Notes under the pieces: model-generated | Database searches by the model: none | What the model saw: only the letters and a program-made list of their open reading frames with translations | Told to the model about the DNA's origin: nothing | Assembly (NCBI RefSeq): GCF_002775205.1 | Contig: NC_036450.1 | Coordinates: 14,465,479-14,529,478, forward strand | DNA from: Xiphophorus maculatus | Taxonomy: Eukaryota; Chordata; Actinopteri; Cyprinodontiformes; Poeciliidae | Length of the DNA: 64,000 nucleotides | Reading direction: 5' to 3' | Translations under genes and position numbers: made by a program | Shown here: piece after piece, positions 12,792 to 36,767 of the stretch | How the letters are laid out: the number at the start of each line of letters is the position of its first letter | How positions within the stretch are numbered: position 1 is the first letter of the stretch

Positions 12792-14589
12792 AGGCCAGAG
12801 CAACTTCGTACAACCTCACAAGAAAAAATGCTTCTTTTTTTTTTCAAAGAGTGGAGTACACAAAACAAAAACATGAAAGCAACACAAAAAGATGTTTGAA
12901 GCAGGGAGGTGCAAAAATCTGATCTTTTAAATCTTCAGCCTCTGTCACATATTGTTAGAAGATAACAATTCAAACTAATGGATGTTTTCATAATTCAAAA
13001 GAATATTCACTTCAACAAAGCCTTCTGTTAATTCTTCTAGATTTGACCTTTTTCTCCACATTGTCATCCTACTTAACTGCAACTGACTGTATAAGTCCTT
13101 TAAATCATTTTTTAAATTAAAATATGAGTTAAAAAAACAGCAAGTATGATCAAAATTCATTAGGTTCTGGTGCTTCATGAAAAAAAGCTGCTGCATCTCA
13201 GCATTCGTTTTGTTGAAGCAATATGATTGAAATGAGGCCAAATTTTCATAAAACACGAAGTCAAACATGACACATTAAACTTACCATTTAAAAAAAAATT
13301 GTTCAATCAATTTTGTGTTTCCAATTTTTTCCTGCCCTGTTTACAAAACAACAAAGAGAAGGTCAATGTTTTAAGAGTAATCTACATAAGCAATAGGTTT
13401 TAAAATATTAAAACCTGTGATTGGTTTTCGTGGCTGGGTGGAATGATTTTCATGTTCTGGAAACTTTGTGGAAAGTTTCTGCTCATGAGTAAATTGTTGT
13501 AACTCAAAAATGGAATAATTTTAACATCTGGAGACTGAGAGACACATTCTAAAGACATGATCCGTTCATATCTGGACCGTAAAAGCTTGAAAATGTTCAT
13601 ATCTTGTGCATTATTTCTATGGAAGCACACAGTTCTGATCTGAAGCTCACGTACACTTAGCATCAGCATAAAGAAATACTTTTATTAGGTAATACCAAGA
13701 TTTTCTTCAGAGGGCATTTCTCTTTTTCTGGTGTGTATTTTATTTTGACTAAAATGTAAAGAGAGCCACTAAATGTATCTAAATATCTCGCAAAACTGCA
13801 ATCCTTCATTCCAGCAAAATATAAACTGTAAGTCACCTTGAGGTAAATGGGAGACGGCAGAGTGAAAGTTTGATGTATCACTCCTGGTGAATGAATTCAC
13901 AAGTTTGACGGCACTTATTGGCACTTTCCAAGGTTGCAAGCTGAATGGAGTTTATTAACATTAACGTCACAAAATGTGACCCTCGAACACCTGTGAGCTG
14001 AAATCAATGAGCGTCCAGCCTTCCATGTCTGCAGCGGTCGTATTATACAAGTCCCGGCCACAGTTCCAGTCTTCAAGGGCATCAAATACTTCTTATCCAC
14101 ACGCTGAATACAGAAACCGCTTTGCTGCTGAAGAGAGCTGCTGTGGCACTTTATCTGTTTTCCACCTGATGCACGTGCATATTTAAGCTTGTCAGCATGT
14201 CTTGCCTAAAAGACTTTTTAATTCCCACTCAGTTGCTTTTAACTTGGGGGCATTAGTATGAGCCTGCAGTAACCCCGTTTAAAGTGAGCTCATTACTTAG
14301 TCTGTTCAGCTAAGTGGTCCTTCTGGATTTAAGCCCCAAATGATTGTTTAACCTTTATCACTGTTTAACACTAACTGCCTTCAAGGATGTCTAGTTTGAA
14401 TGATGAATGTTTTTGAGACATTTCTGTACTGAGATTCCTGCATGTGTCACTACCAGGCACAGACTGATTTCATGCATCTTGTTTAAAATTTCTAATTATT
14501 TACATCTCAGCTGCATAATAATCTTATTTTGGCTGATTGAATCCCACAAGGAACAATGAAAAACCCCTTGAAGCACCTCAGGACTGTCT

Positions 14590-14925
14590 TAAAAAGTAAA
14601 AAGAAAAGATTTTGATATTTGGACTCCTTTGGTGCGGCTGATTATGAATGCAAAGAGAGGGAGGGAGTGTTTGGACAGTGAAGGCCCGACAGGTATGATG
14701 GGGAGTGAGGTTATAGAAGGCTTTGAAGGTAAAAAAAAGAAGCAAAATCTTGTAATGAATACATTGATGAACAGGGAGCCAGTGAAGCTGAGTGAAGATC
14801 GGTGGGATATGATCAAAGGAAAGTGTGCAAACGAGTATGAAATTCAGAGCTTTGAGTCCAGAGGCAACGTGGAGCAGACGGTCATCACTGGAAACGGTAT
14901 AGAGCCAGGTTATTAAAAGTTTTTG
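14590..14925 (+). repeat. Dispersed repeat relic
   Basis: The phrase 'acagggagccagtgaagctg' followed by 'gggatatgatcaa' is typical of a repeat found widely in teleost genomes and thought to derive from a retroelement. It carries a 95-codon open frame that is more likely incidental. Confidence 0.4.
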
Positions 14926-15156
14926 TCTTTAAGCATTTCATTTCTGTGCAAATTGAAAAAGTTGTTAATTATGAGACTTGGATTGACCTGAAAATCTGTG
15001 GTGAGGAAAATTGAGAAGAAGATGCAACCGTGACAACCTGTAAGAGCTCATATTTGATCAGTATCCCAGTCTTTTCTCTCAATCCATTCACCCATCCATC
15101 CTGCTAAGGATAATTTAGAGAGACTAATTAAAACAGTAAAGTTTGATTAATTAGAG

Positions 15157-15380
15157 CAGGGGTGGGCAACTCCAGGCCTCGAGGGCCGGTCTCCTGCAAC
15201 TTTTAGATGCATCTCTACTTCAACACACCTGAGTCAAATAATGAGGTCATTAGCAGGACTCTGGAGAACTTGACTGCACTTAGGAGGTGATTGAGTTATT
15301 GGATTCAAGTGTGTTGGACCAGGGAGACATCTAAGATTTGCAGGACACCGGCCCTCGAGGACCAGGATTGCCCACCCCTG
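15157..15380. mobile_element. hAT-type MITE with intact TIRs and 8-bp TSD
   Basis: The 224-bp element begins CAGGGGTGGGCAA and ends TTGCCCACCCCTG, imperfect terminal inverted repeats that extend inward through the 'cctcgagggccggt' / 'accggccctcgagg' arms. The flanks are identical 8-mers, AATTAGAG at 15149-15156 and at 15381-15388, the target-site duplication expected for the hAT superfamily. It has no coding capacity, so it must have been mobilised in trans. Confidence 0.92.
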
Positions 15381-16581
15381 AATTAGAGGGAGGAAGCCAG
15401 AGTACCCGGAGTCCTGGGTTTCAAACGCAGGACTTTCTCTGTGTTAAAGAATCACTTCTTCCTGTATCAATGTTTTTTTGTCGTTGATTTCTTAAAAATA
15501 CATTATCATTGATCAAAAGAAACTAGCAGAATCTGATGTATAGAACTTTTCTGCAAAGCATCAACTAGATGTCCTTTTCTCATGTCATCTATCAAACATG
15601 AGGTGGAAAGCTGATGATTCTGCTTTGTTTTGAAGACACAAAACCTGCACATTTTGCACCCACTGAGTCAACTATGGACTCCTTTATGTACCAAAATATT
15701 TTGAATTCAAATATGTGATCATCTGCCTAACACAAACTTTAAAGGTTTCAAAAGTGTTCATAGTGTCTTTATACTTCAAATTCAGATTTTATTGACTCCA
15801 GAATGGAAAAACTGCATAAATTTGTTTATTATTAGCTTTGGCATTGCTAGCCTTCAAGCTTTCATTTTTGTATAAAACATTCAGATGTTTCAATCCCTGA
15901 TAAAACGCCACTAATAAAACAGCTACTTTATAATTAAAATGACTGTAGAGTCATTGATATACATGTACATATATTTATATACAGATATTGAATAGAAATC
16001 AGTTCAACCTACACATTGACCCCTGGTCATTTGATATGAATTTTGAAAAGTAAATCATTTTCAGCTGTACAACTCTCTGGAAAGCTTACTGTTTATAATA
16101 ACTTTCACAATGTAAATGAGGAATGCCACATTAGCCATGATATCTTTCATGCTGCTGTTTTACAGAATCCCTTCAGGGTCTGTGCTAAATGGAAAATCCA
16201 TCTTGGGAAATGACTCATTTTCAGAAGACAGTACACTGTATGTTCATTTACACTTGCTGAATAACTTGAGGATATGAAAATGCTTAATCTGGGACATAAA
16301 TCATCTCATAACAAGAAATCTGAAGTTCAAGTCAAACTTCTGCATGGACTGCCATGTCATTTTTGGATTTTAAATGACAAATTTAAGCTGTTCTTATTTT
16401 ATGAGTAGCCTAGTCATTCCAGAAACTTAAATGTAATGTTAGCCTGATTTATCTATCCTAAAACCACTTTTGACGTTTGTCTTTGGATCAATGTTCTGTT
16501 GAAGCATCCAATTTGCAACATCAGGCTGTCGATCTAAGTTGGACTTTAAACATTTTGAGGATGTATCGCTTTGACTAATGC

Positions 16582-16633
16582 GATACATTACCTGATGCAG
16601 GTAATGTATCAGGTAATGATACATTACCTGATA
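16582..16633. repeat. Three alternating palindromic arms
   Basis: Arm GATACATTACCTG (16582-16594), its exact reverse complement CAGGTAATGTATC (16598-16610), then the first arm again (16619-16631). The middle arm can pair with either neighbour (3-nt or 8-nt loop). It may be a relic of a DNA-transposon terminus; no function is known. Confidence 0.85.
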
Positions 16634-18409
16634 CAGGTTCCATTGGCAGCAAAATGATGCTGCCACATCCTGGCTTGAAAGTTTGTAAAGTATATTTAAG
16701 ATTGAAAGTTTTACCCACAGAGGTACAGAGGATCAAAACTTTGGACACTGTTGGGCGTTCAAACACATCAAACCTCGTTTCCGTACCGATAGAGCACTTT
16801 AAAATTAAGCTGAAGTGTGTGGCGATTACAAGATATTTTAAACACCCCTTATTATGTCCTTTGGCTCATTATCTATTTATTATTATAAATTCCACACTGT
16901 CTTCCATTGTCTCTTTGCATCATAATGTCAGGTGAAATATGCATTGAAGTTGTAGAGCAGAGATTAATTAATTCATTCTTAATGTAGAACAGAGCAGTTT
17001 TACAGCGGACATTTATCAGCTGTCTTGACAACCAAGACGTTCACTGTTGAGTTGTAGCACTGAAAGAGTTAAACCTGTCTACATATCCATAAAAAAAAAT
17101 TTTTTTTTTCAATCTTTTGAATCTAAAAGTAACCAGGACCATTTGTGTATTCTTATTCAAGGCCAGGAAGCTGAAAATCCTGTCAATTTTTTAAATAAAT
17201 GCAATGTGCTATTGTGTCATAGCATGAATTTTTTTTTTTTTTATCTTTTCCTCAGATGTGCATTATGTTCTAAACTGCATGGACTCCACAAGTTTTCTGT
17301 GCTTTTCTCTTTTAAATTAGTATTTCAAGTTGAACCCAATGCTAAGACCAGCTGTGTGACATTCAAATCCTCCCCTATATTAACACCTGAAGCTATTTCT
17401 GTTAACTAATTCACTGATAAATTTAAAACACACGTCTTTCACACTGCCACACAGGCTGCTAAGGTGTAAAAAAAGCTGTTTTGTGCCTGCTGTTCACATC
17501 GTGCTGCTCCTACTCAACGCCACAGTAAATGGATAGTAATTTGCTCCAAACGTGTGGCAGAGATGAATGTAATTATCTTTGGCCATTATCTGTACACATA
17601 CTGACACAAACATTGGGTGCAAAGAAGGATCACAGAATATGGCAGCATGCACACACAGAAAGAAAAAAAAACCTTATTAGATTACAGAGAGTACGGTGAT
17701 GTATTAATTGTAGCAGAATGCCCACACAGTGTTGGGGCCTCAGCGGGGCATTTCACATCCTTTTTCCTGTGGCCTTTTGCCACACAGTGCCACAGTGAAT
17801 GCGGACTTTTGTCCTGATTAAGCCCCCGCACTGCCCACCGCTGTTCTGTTTATCCTGGCGAGAGCAGGCGCTGAAGCGTACTGCAGAGACAAAACCAGTA
17901 GGAGTTTTTAGCATAAAAAAGGAAAGTCGGTTTACGGCTTTGTTGAATGCTGCTCATAATCCAGACGGACAAATTTCAGAAATTTCAGCGAAAGTCAAGA
18001 TTACAAGATGAAGCTGGCTAGAGAACAAAAATAATTTATTTTTACTCTACTTAATATCGTAGCACAGATGGATTACTGCAAGCGGACTTGAAGAACCAAA
18101 TGTTTAATTAAAGCAAATTCCGATTAACGGCAGCAAGATGTATAACACTTTACCAAGGTGTTACACTCAAGCTGTTTTTCTCAATGCCCTGTGATGGTCT
18201 CGATCAGATGGAACCCACAAAAAGTTTAATTACGATTATTTGTTTGACTTTGGTTAATTTTTAAATCCTGGAAGCTTTGAAACAATCCATTATTAACTAT
18301 AAATATTAATGTTGACTGGTAACTGTGTTGAATTTTCAATGGTAATTCCATGTTTTATTCAATGAACTGATCTTATCCTTGAAATTGCAACCTGCACCAG
18401 TAGCTGGAA

Positions 18410-18610
18410 ATTAGTGTTTTACATCACAGTGGAATAACTGTAGCCTACACCTCTTTGCAAAAACCATTTTAATTCAGATGCATTGGAGGACGTATAAGCA
18501 TGAATGGCATCTTTAAAGTCTTCTAACTGCATCCTACTTTGATTTGAGCCCAGACTTTGACTAGGACAGCCCCAAAAAAGTTCCACTCTTCTCTCTCCAG
18601 GCATTAGAAT
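18410..18610 (+). repeat. Dispersed repeat fragment
   Basis: Contains 'cagactttgactaggacagcc', close to the 'ggactttgactaggccattc' of the copy at 27640-28185. Both flanks are eroded. Confidence 0.4.
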
Positions 18611-20984
18611 ATCTGAACAAAAACACTGTTGTGGGTCACCAAGATGATTTTTGGCAAATGCGAGACAGGAAAGAGTTAGGGTCTTCCATGCATTCCACGT
18701 ACTGCGCTAAAAGTAACGCTGGCATCTCCCGTATTTGTATTGATCCCAGGCTGAATGAACAGCAGTTTGTGCTAAAGCTCAGATGTCATAAAAACGGAGA
18801 GATGAGTGTCGGTACCACATGTCTACTGGATGGCTCCTGTTCCTTGAGAGGTGAGGCAGCTTGAATCTGACCTAAAGTTAGTGCTCTATTCTTTTTTTTT
18901 TTTTCTTAGCCCTGGGAGAACTGATAGCCATCTGAGAGCAAACTTAGATAGAGTTCAGAAATTGGTCATAAAATAACTTTCCTATAAAATCTGTGAGCGC
19001 CTAATCATTTCTAGACATCAATAGCCTAGAATTAGCTAATATGAGTTCTCTGTGTTTGTTTCGTTTTTATTATGTCTGTTTGTTAAATTAATCAATAGTA
19101 ATAAGATATTTTGTGACTGGTAATAAAATGATGTGATTCCCATCCCTCATAAAATTTGAGCTTTTTTAAAAAAAACTATGTACATTTTAAAAATGTTTTC
19201 CTTATTTGGACCATTTATTTTGTTGATTGAGAATTAATTATGAGTCCTTAACACAAAAACCTTTTCATTTTGGTTTTAGTGTGTTTGATTGTTGAGAGAT
19301 TATTCTACAGAATAACTTCTGCAAACTATAGGATAATTAGTTTCCTGTCACTCCAGGGTTTTGCCCAGCAAAGGTATAATCTGTCCAGCTGTCCTGTAAG
19401 AATGACTATTTGTCCTCACATTATAAACGACACCACCTGACTGACGTCCTGACTTTCACATTGACTTAATGCTGCTCCCCTTTGGCAGGCTATATAAAAC
19501 AGCAGTAGCTGCCAGTCCGGGGGTCACCAGAATGCAAAACAAGTTCCCCTAAAGCCACAATGTAATTCTGCCCTTCTCTGGGTTTAGATTTTTTTAAAAA
19601 TGCTAATTTCTATAAAATATGCCTCAGTCTGCTGGAGCAACAAGGCAGGGTTGCTATTAATCCAAATCTTTCTTGTCAAGTGTCACTGCAGAGAGTGCTT
19701 CATCATGTCGAGAGACAGCCCAGAGAGAGGAAATGGAATGCATCAGTGGCAGAGCAGCTGAAAATGACAATCAGCCAGTTCAGCGATGGCTCTGATGATC
19801 AGGCATATCAATGAGCTTGAGAGGAAGAGGCTGGGAGAGGCACACCCACAGAGACACACAGGCAGTGGGATGAAAGTAGGTCAGTGTGCAGCATCTGAAG
19901 AGAAGTGTGACTTAAAGGCTGATGAGGACGAATGCATCGCATGTCAAGAGGTTAGGTTGAGGCCCATGCGGAGCTCGACATATAGTGTCATTGGACAACA
20001 GCACAATTACATTCCAACACTGGCAACTGAAGACACAAAGATTTTATAAACAAAACGCAGAAAAAAATTTTTTATGAACTACAATTTCTTTTTTTTTTAC
20101 ACAGTGCAGCTATTAAATCAAGCACATCACAGAAAACATCACACAAACCCAAATCTGTTGATATGTTTAAAATGTAAACACAAGTTGATTGATTATCTCA
20201 CACTGTGGGTTGTGAACAAGTCTCAATGTTGGATTCTGTGAAGTAATTATTTCCAACAAGTACATCCTCTACATGTTTTATAATAATAAAAATCAACAGA
20301 AATAATGAGCAACGCCAGGAGTCAGTGCATGACTTTCAAAGCAGTGACTATTTAGAGGTTTTAGTTTCCACTTTTCTAAGTTTCTGCAGCATCCAGCTGT
20401 GCTGCAGAAACTTATGTGTCACTAATATAAAACTGCAGTAGCTTATAAATAGATAGGTTGAAACTATGCTGCACTAATTTAGACAAACTGGCCACTCAAA
20501 ACACTTTTACACTAGAGCAACATTCAATCGATTTAGCTAACTTTATTCATATGCCTACAAAACAGCTAAGACAGCTGAGGATTCGGTTTAGTTCCTGTTT
20601 TTGTCACATCATGAAGTTGATCTCTAAATACAACACTTGTTTTAAAAAAAATGAAGAAGGAAGAAAGTCTGGCAGTAAGGGCTACAGTCTCCTCATGCAT
20701 TGTTAAAGCCAGAAGACAGCATGATGTAAAACAGAGAGCTCATCAGACACCACAATCTGCATGGTAAAATGTTGATCAGCCTCTCTAACTCAACAATATG
20801 CAATCCCTGTCCTGTCATCATTGTCATTAATATTTTTCCTCTGGCTCTGGAAACTGGGATGGAAGAAGGATGAGGGAGGGGTTGTGGTGTGGGTAACCAA
20901 AAAAGCAAAGCAAGTAGGATGAACATTTAAGCACACACTTGTTTTTGCATATTCATATACAGTTCCCATATCAAAAATATTCTG

Positions 20985-21125
20985 ACTAATTGAACTTATT
21001 TAGATTTTGTCACATCAAAATCACCAATTACAATGTTTTACTGGGACCTATGTGACAGACCCCTGGAAAATCTGAAAAGTGTGGCATTTGTATTTAGTCC
21101 TCTATCCTGTGCCAAACCTTTGTTG
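20985..21125 (+). repeat. Dispersed repeat fragment
   Basis: Contains 'ttttgtcacatcaaaatcac', 'gacctatgtgacagacccc' and 'aatctgaaaagtgtggcattt', shared with the repeat copies at 6165 and 27440. Confidence 0.5.
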
Positions 21126-21526
21126 TGTCACGTTTCACTACTACATCCGCACATATATTAGTTCAATCAAAGACAGATAACAAAAGATAAACAGGAATAA
21201 TAATCTATAAAAGGATAAAGACTAAAACATAAATCTAAATCTGAGACAGGAAATCTTTTAAAAGCATAACTCAAGTCCAAAAACCTCAAAACTGAACTGA
21301 CAAAGAACTTTCTTCCACATGTGTGCTTTCTTCTTGCTGTTGTCACATACTGTGAATTAATTACACGTCTAATTAAGTGGCTCCTTAAGGAAGATGACAC
21401 CACTGGATGTTATTTAGGAATATAGAGTTGACAAAAATGCAATACACAGTCCCTACATTTCAACATTTAAACAATTTAGAAAATCTTGCATTGTTTTTTC
21501 TTTAACTCTAGATGCTTTATATATAT

Positions 21527-21590
21527 GTGTGTGTATGTGTGTGTGTGTGTGGGTGTGTGTGTGTGTGTGTGTGTATGTGTGTGTGTGTTT
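21527..21590 (+). repeat. (GT)n microsatellite
   Basis: About 30 GT units with a few GTAT or GGGT interruptions, directly abutting the LTR-like element at 21593. Confidence 0.9.
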
Positions 21591-21592
21591 AT

Positions 21593-21987
21593 TGTCAGGA
21601 TTTGAGTTTTCTGTGTATTTATTTTGAGTTTTCTGTGTCTCTGAGTCTCCGTGTTGTCCTGTCTTCCCCTTGATTGTTCCCAGGTGTGTCTCGTTTCCGT
21701 GATTACCCTTTGTGTATTTTACCCCACCTGTGTTCTTTGTTCCTCGTTGGGTTCTTGTCGTTTTTTCGTGTTCAGTTCTGTCTGGCTGTCGCACTTTGTC
21801 CATTCGTTTCCCCAGTTGCTACCCTCATTGAACCCTGGCTTCCGCTCAGCCGTGCTGCCTGGCTGTTTGGACTGTGTTGGATTGTTTTGGATTGTGTTGG
21901 ATATTCTCACCATTAAAAACCATCATTTCACTTCAACCTGGGTCTGCAGCGTTTACCTCACCGCTTCCATCACACTGTTTCATGACA
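21593..21987 (+). mobile_element. Solo LTR-like element with TG...CA ends and 5-bp TSD
   Basis: The 395-bp element begins TGTCAGGA and ends CATGACA, so its ends form the short TGTCA/TGACA inverted repeat typical of LTRs. It is flanked by identical TTTAT 5-mers at 21588-21592 and 21988-21992. An ATTAAA near 21911 lies where an LTR polyadenylation signal could be. There are no internal coding sequences, so it is a solo LTR or a non-autonomous copy, probably of a Gypsy- or ERV-type retroelement. The superfamily assignment is inference. Confidence 0.75.
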
Positions 21988-23297
21988 TTTATATAATTAC
22001 ACTCAAGACTTGTTCTCCAAAAAGCATTCCAAAAGCATTTTCTTCTGAGAATTTGATGTACTTATGTCTGTTTACTTAGTTCATTTCAGGGAAACTGCTG
22101 ATGGGAGTGGGCGCTGTGAAGGCCACTGCATGAATGTTGCTTTCTTTTGGTCTAAGTTTCAGTCGCAGAGCTGCTGAAACCACTCAAAACTCAAGAGCTT
22201 CAAAAATGTCTGTCCTTTATTTCTTCCACTCAGTGATGCATTCAATGATGTAACAATAACTGAGTCAAGTTACTTCTCTTTTATCATTGTCTCCTCAGGA
22301 AAACAACAAAACTGTGGCATTACAACCCACATCTATCACTGTGTTTTATAGCTCTGAAGCTATCCAACAAAAATCAACGCCATCATCCACCATGACAGGC
22401 AGAAACTTCTAAATTATTCTTGATAATTCACTGCTCTTTGATTGTCGAGGAAGTTATTTTCCAGATTAAGGGAATGAAGTCAAAAAGTAAAAAAGGAATT
22501 AAAAAGAAAATATATTTTTAATCAACTTGCCTCTGACTGAGAAATGCAAATGCCAGCAGAAAATCAAGGTTTGAAGGTCCGGTTTCTTGAACTTCAGAAT
22601 AGATTGTTTAATTTTCTCACCTATTTTAATTAAGAAGATTGATGAATTAATGGCAGTACTAGGGAATAGTTTTTAATCCAACGTATAATTTTCTCTTCAT
22701 TCTCAAAGAGCAAATTTAATCATTTTTTTAGCGGTTGATACATTTTTAAAACTATTCATTTAACGTATATAAAAGTGAAGAGTAATAATATATAAAAGAT
22801 TATTTAATCTATTTTCAGCAACAGGTTCTTTGTCTATTCGGATTTTCAAAATACCATGATTACAATTTTAAAATTGGATGGTTCATTTAAAAACTGTTAG
22901 TGTCTGAAACATTTTCCCAGCTTAGACACAAGAAATGGGAATTGCCAATATCAGTACAAACTGCTTGCGTAGACACTACAAAAAAGGAAAGATTTTATGA
23001 TTTCCCCTAAAAACAGAATATTTTGTTTCTCTTTGCTTGCTTAGATTACTCTGTTGTCTATCAGCGTGTTGATGTCTGTCTGCAGGATTACAAAACTGCC
23101 CACACTTTGAATACGTTTTCAAAGACATATTTGTTATAATTCACAGAAATATACAGGACAAATTGACCCAAAATGATTTATTTTGCAAGTCAAATAAAAG
23201 AAATGCAGGCTTCGATCCAGGCTGGTTTTGTTGGATTTATTTTTGTCACAAAAACCAAATGAGTCTGTTCTCAGAAAATAAATGCAGGCTGCAGAGC

Positions 23298-23319
23298 TTT
23301 TTTTTTTTTTTTTTTTTTT
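23298..23319 (+). repeat. Poly(T) run
   Basis: A run of 22 T. It could be the A-tail of a minus-strand retrocopy, but no recognisable body is attached. Confidence 0.85.
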
Positions 23320-24653
23320 GCAGAAGGTTATAAAGTATCTACTGGTCATTCCTATTACTAAAAGGCTCTAAATTATCATAAAATGGGAGGTTTGACATGT
23401 CACCACCTAAAACTATACACTAGAGGGCGCCGTTCACAAACTCGGCGCAGAAAATACCATTCAGTGTGAATTGCTGCATTAGAGTAAAATATCTTTCTCC
23501 GTCGGATGTTTAAGGTGTCTGTATATCTTTGAAAAAAGATATCTACATGCACTGTAAAATGACATGTCATGTTTTTCCCATTATTTACAATTAAATCCCT
23601 CCAGACTTTTCATGTTTTATGGGACTGACAATTAAAAGGATGTCTACATTTGCTGAATGTCAGAGTCTAATGGAAGAGAGAACATTTTAGAGAACAATAT
23701 GTAGCCTTCTACGAATTTGGCAGACTTTTCCATTTAAATTTTTCTTCCTCAAGCTATTCTCAAAATACTTTGCTGAAATTATGGTCTTCTGACAGAACTG
23801 ACGTAGCTGAGTCAGACTTTTAGGCTGCCTTTCTCACACTTTTCAGGCTCTGAATTCACATTTTTATGGGTGCAAGATGAGGGGTATATGATAACTGTGC
23901 CAAAACACTGACCTTGGCATCCTTAATGTCCTTCCTTACTAGATCATTTTCCATGAGGAAGACCCATTTATGTCCTCAACTCTTGACTATTTTCTGAGGG
24001 CATGACTTTAATCTTTGATGATGCCAGTCTGTGTTGGTAGATGACTTGCTTCAGTGTGAATAATAAAAGCTTCTAAAATGTCTGAAAAAATTGTTGTGTG
24101 TTTCTGATCAGTGTATGTAAAATTCTGGATTCAACTGCAAATAGATTTATATCAGTTTTCATTTTGGCTTTTGATCACACTTTTCTGTGTGTAAGAAGAA
24201 TCATCATTCACATTCCCAGAAAACAGCAAAACAGAAATGGAGATTACAAAATAAGTTTATTTGTAGAAATAACTACAAAATGTATATTAAACATTTTTTT
24301 AAAGGATATGAGTCAAATTGGATGTTATGGTTTGATGAATTTTCACAATATCAAAAATCAAACAGATAATATTCAATCTGTATCTGGTATTTAGCTCTTC
24401 TGTGTTGATTTAGTCACCGGTGCTTCCTGTTTACATATAATTAGGAGGCACAGATATCCTGAGATTCACAGTTTCTTTTCTGTCGCATAGATACTTCCAA
24501 GTTCATTCCTGTGTGCATTTTGTTTTCCACACATTCTCCCACATAAGAAAGCCTCAAAAGGCCTCTTATTTACAAAAGATTTTCGAGCTGAGAAAACTAA
24601 AACTAACACTGCATAGATGATTCACTCGCACCGTTGAAAACCCGGAATATGTT

Positions 24654-35779
<11,126 letters not shown>

Positions 35780-36117
35780 CCTGTCCTCTCCGCGCTCATC
35801 GGGGTCTCACACCGGCCGAAGGAACCGCAAACGGTGGCCTGTTTAGCCCTTCATGGATAGCAGACGGCGTGAAAAGTGAATTCATAGCGTGAGGAGGGGG
35901 GGGGGGGAAAGAATTTTAAAAAAAGAAAGAAAGAAAAACAATCTCCGAAAGCATAAGACCCGCAGCTCCGCAGATCGGTCCCGCATCCCCCGTCCCGACT
36001 AGTCCAACAGGCTGGCGCACAGATGCGGCTGTACCAGAGGTGGTGCTTCAACTCATGAATGACGTGAAGCGACTCTGACTGAGACCCCCTGCTGTGACCC
36101 GATGAACTACTTCACTT

Positions 36118-36427
<310 letters not shown>

Positions 36428-36559
36428 TAAAGGGTTATAGTTTTCAAATCTCTCAGATGTCTACAAAATTCATCATCTGGAAATGAACGTGGAACTAGAA
36501 ATCTACAGAAATGTCTGTCGTACTTTGACAAGCCTGACTGGCTCTTTCCAGGGTCTGTC

Positions 36560-36589
36560 AATGTAAACACATCAAGATGTGTTTACATT
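36560..36589. promoter_or_regulatory. Perfect palindrome carrying two forkhead-like sites
   Basis: AATGTAAACACATC is followed by AA and then by its exact reverse complement. Each arm contains GTAAACA, the core consensus bound by forkhead (FOX) factors. It lies about 180 bp upstream of the receptor start codon. The role is inferred from the motif only. Confidence 0.4.
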
Positions 36590-36679
36590 CACTGTGAGAT
36601 TCTGCCTTCCTCTCTGCTGGGCAACCTGACAGAAAATACTGTTTGGGCTGCAGTTGTTGGGTGGGGCATCTCTGCTCTC

Positions 36680-36685
36680 TATAAA
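36680..36685 (+). promoter_or_regulatory. Candidate TATA box of the receptor gene
   Basis: TATAAA lies 82 bases before the start codon. A transcript would begin near 36710, giving a short intronless leader. Position and motif only. Confidence 0.45.
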
Positions 36686-36767
36686 TGCCTGAAGCTTTCT
36701 TCAGACTGTACAACCTGTGTGTAAAACCCTCTACATCACTGTAGTTGGTGCCTGATCCAGTGTCAGT

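Larger units (their letters stand above)
11081..24653. other. Intergenic, repeat-rich desert
   Basis: No exon with family similarity or a plausible splice pattern was found on either strand. The stretch contains relics of dispersed repeats, one hAT MITE, one solo LTR-like element and simple repeats, listed separately. Distal regulatory elements cannot be excluded from one sequence alone. Confidence 0.5.

Noticed and set aside
14629-14916. A 95-codon open frame as a gene
   Set aside because: The DNA resembles a dispersed retroelement-derived repeat, and the peptide has no recognisable domain.
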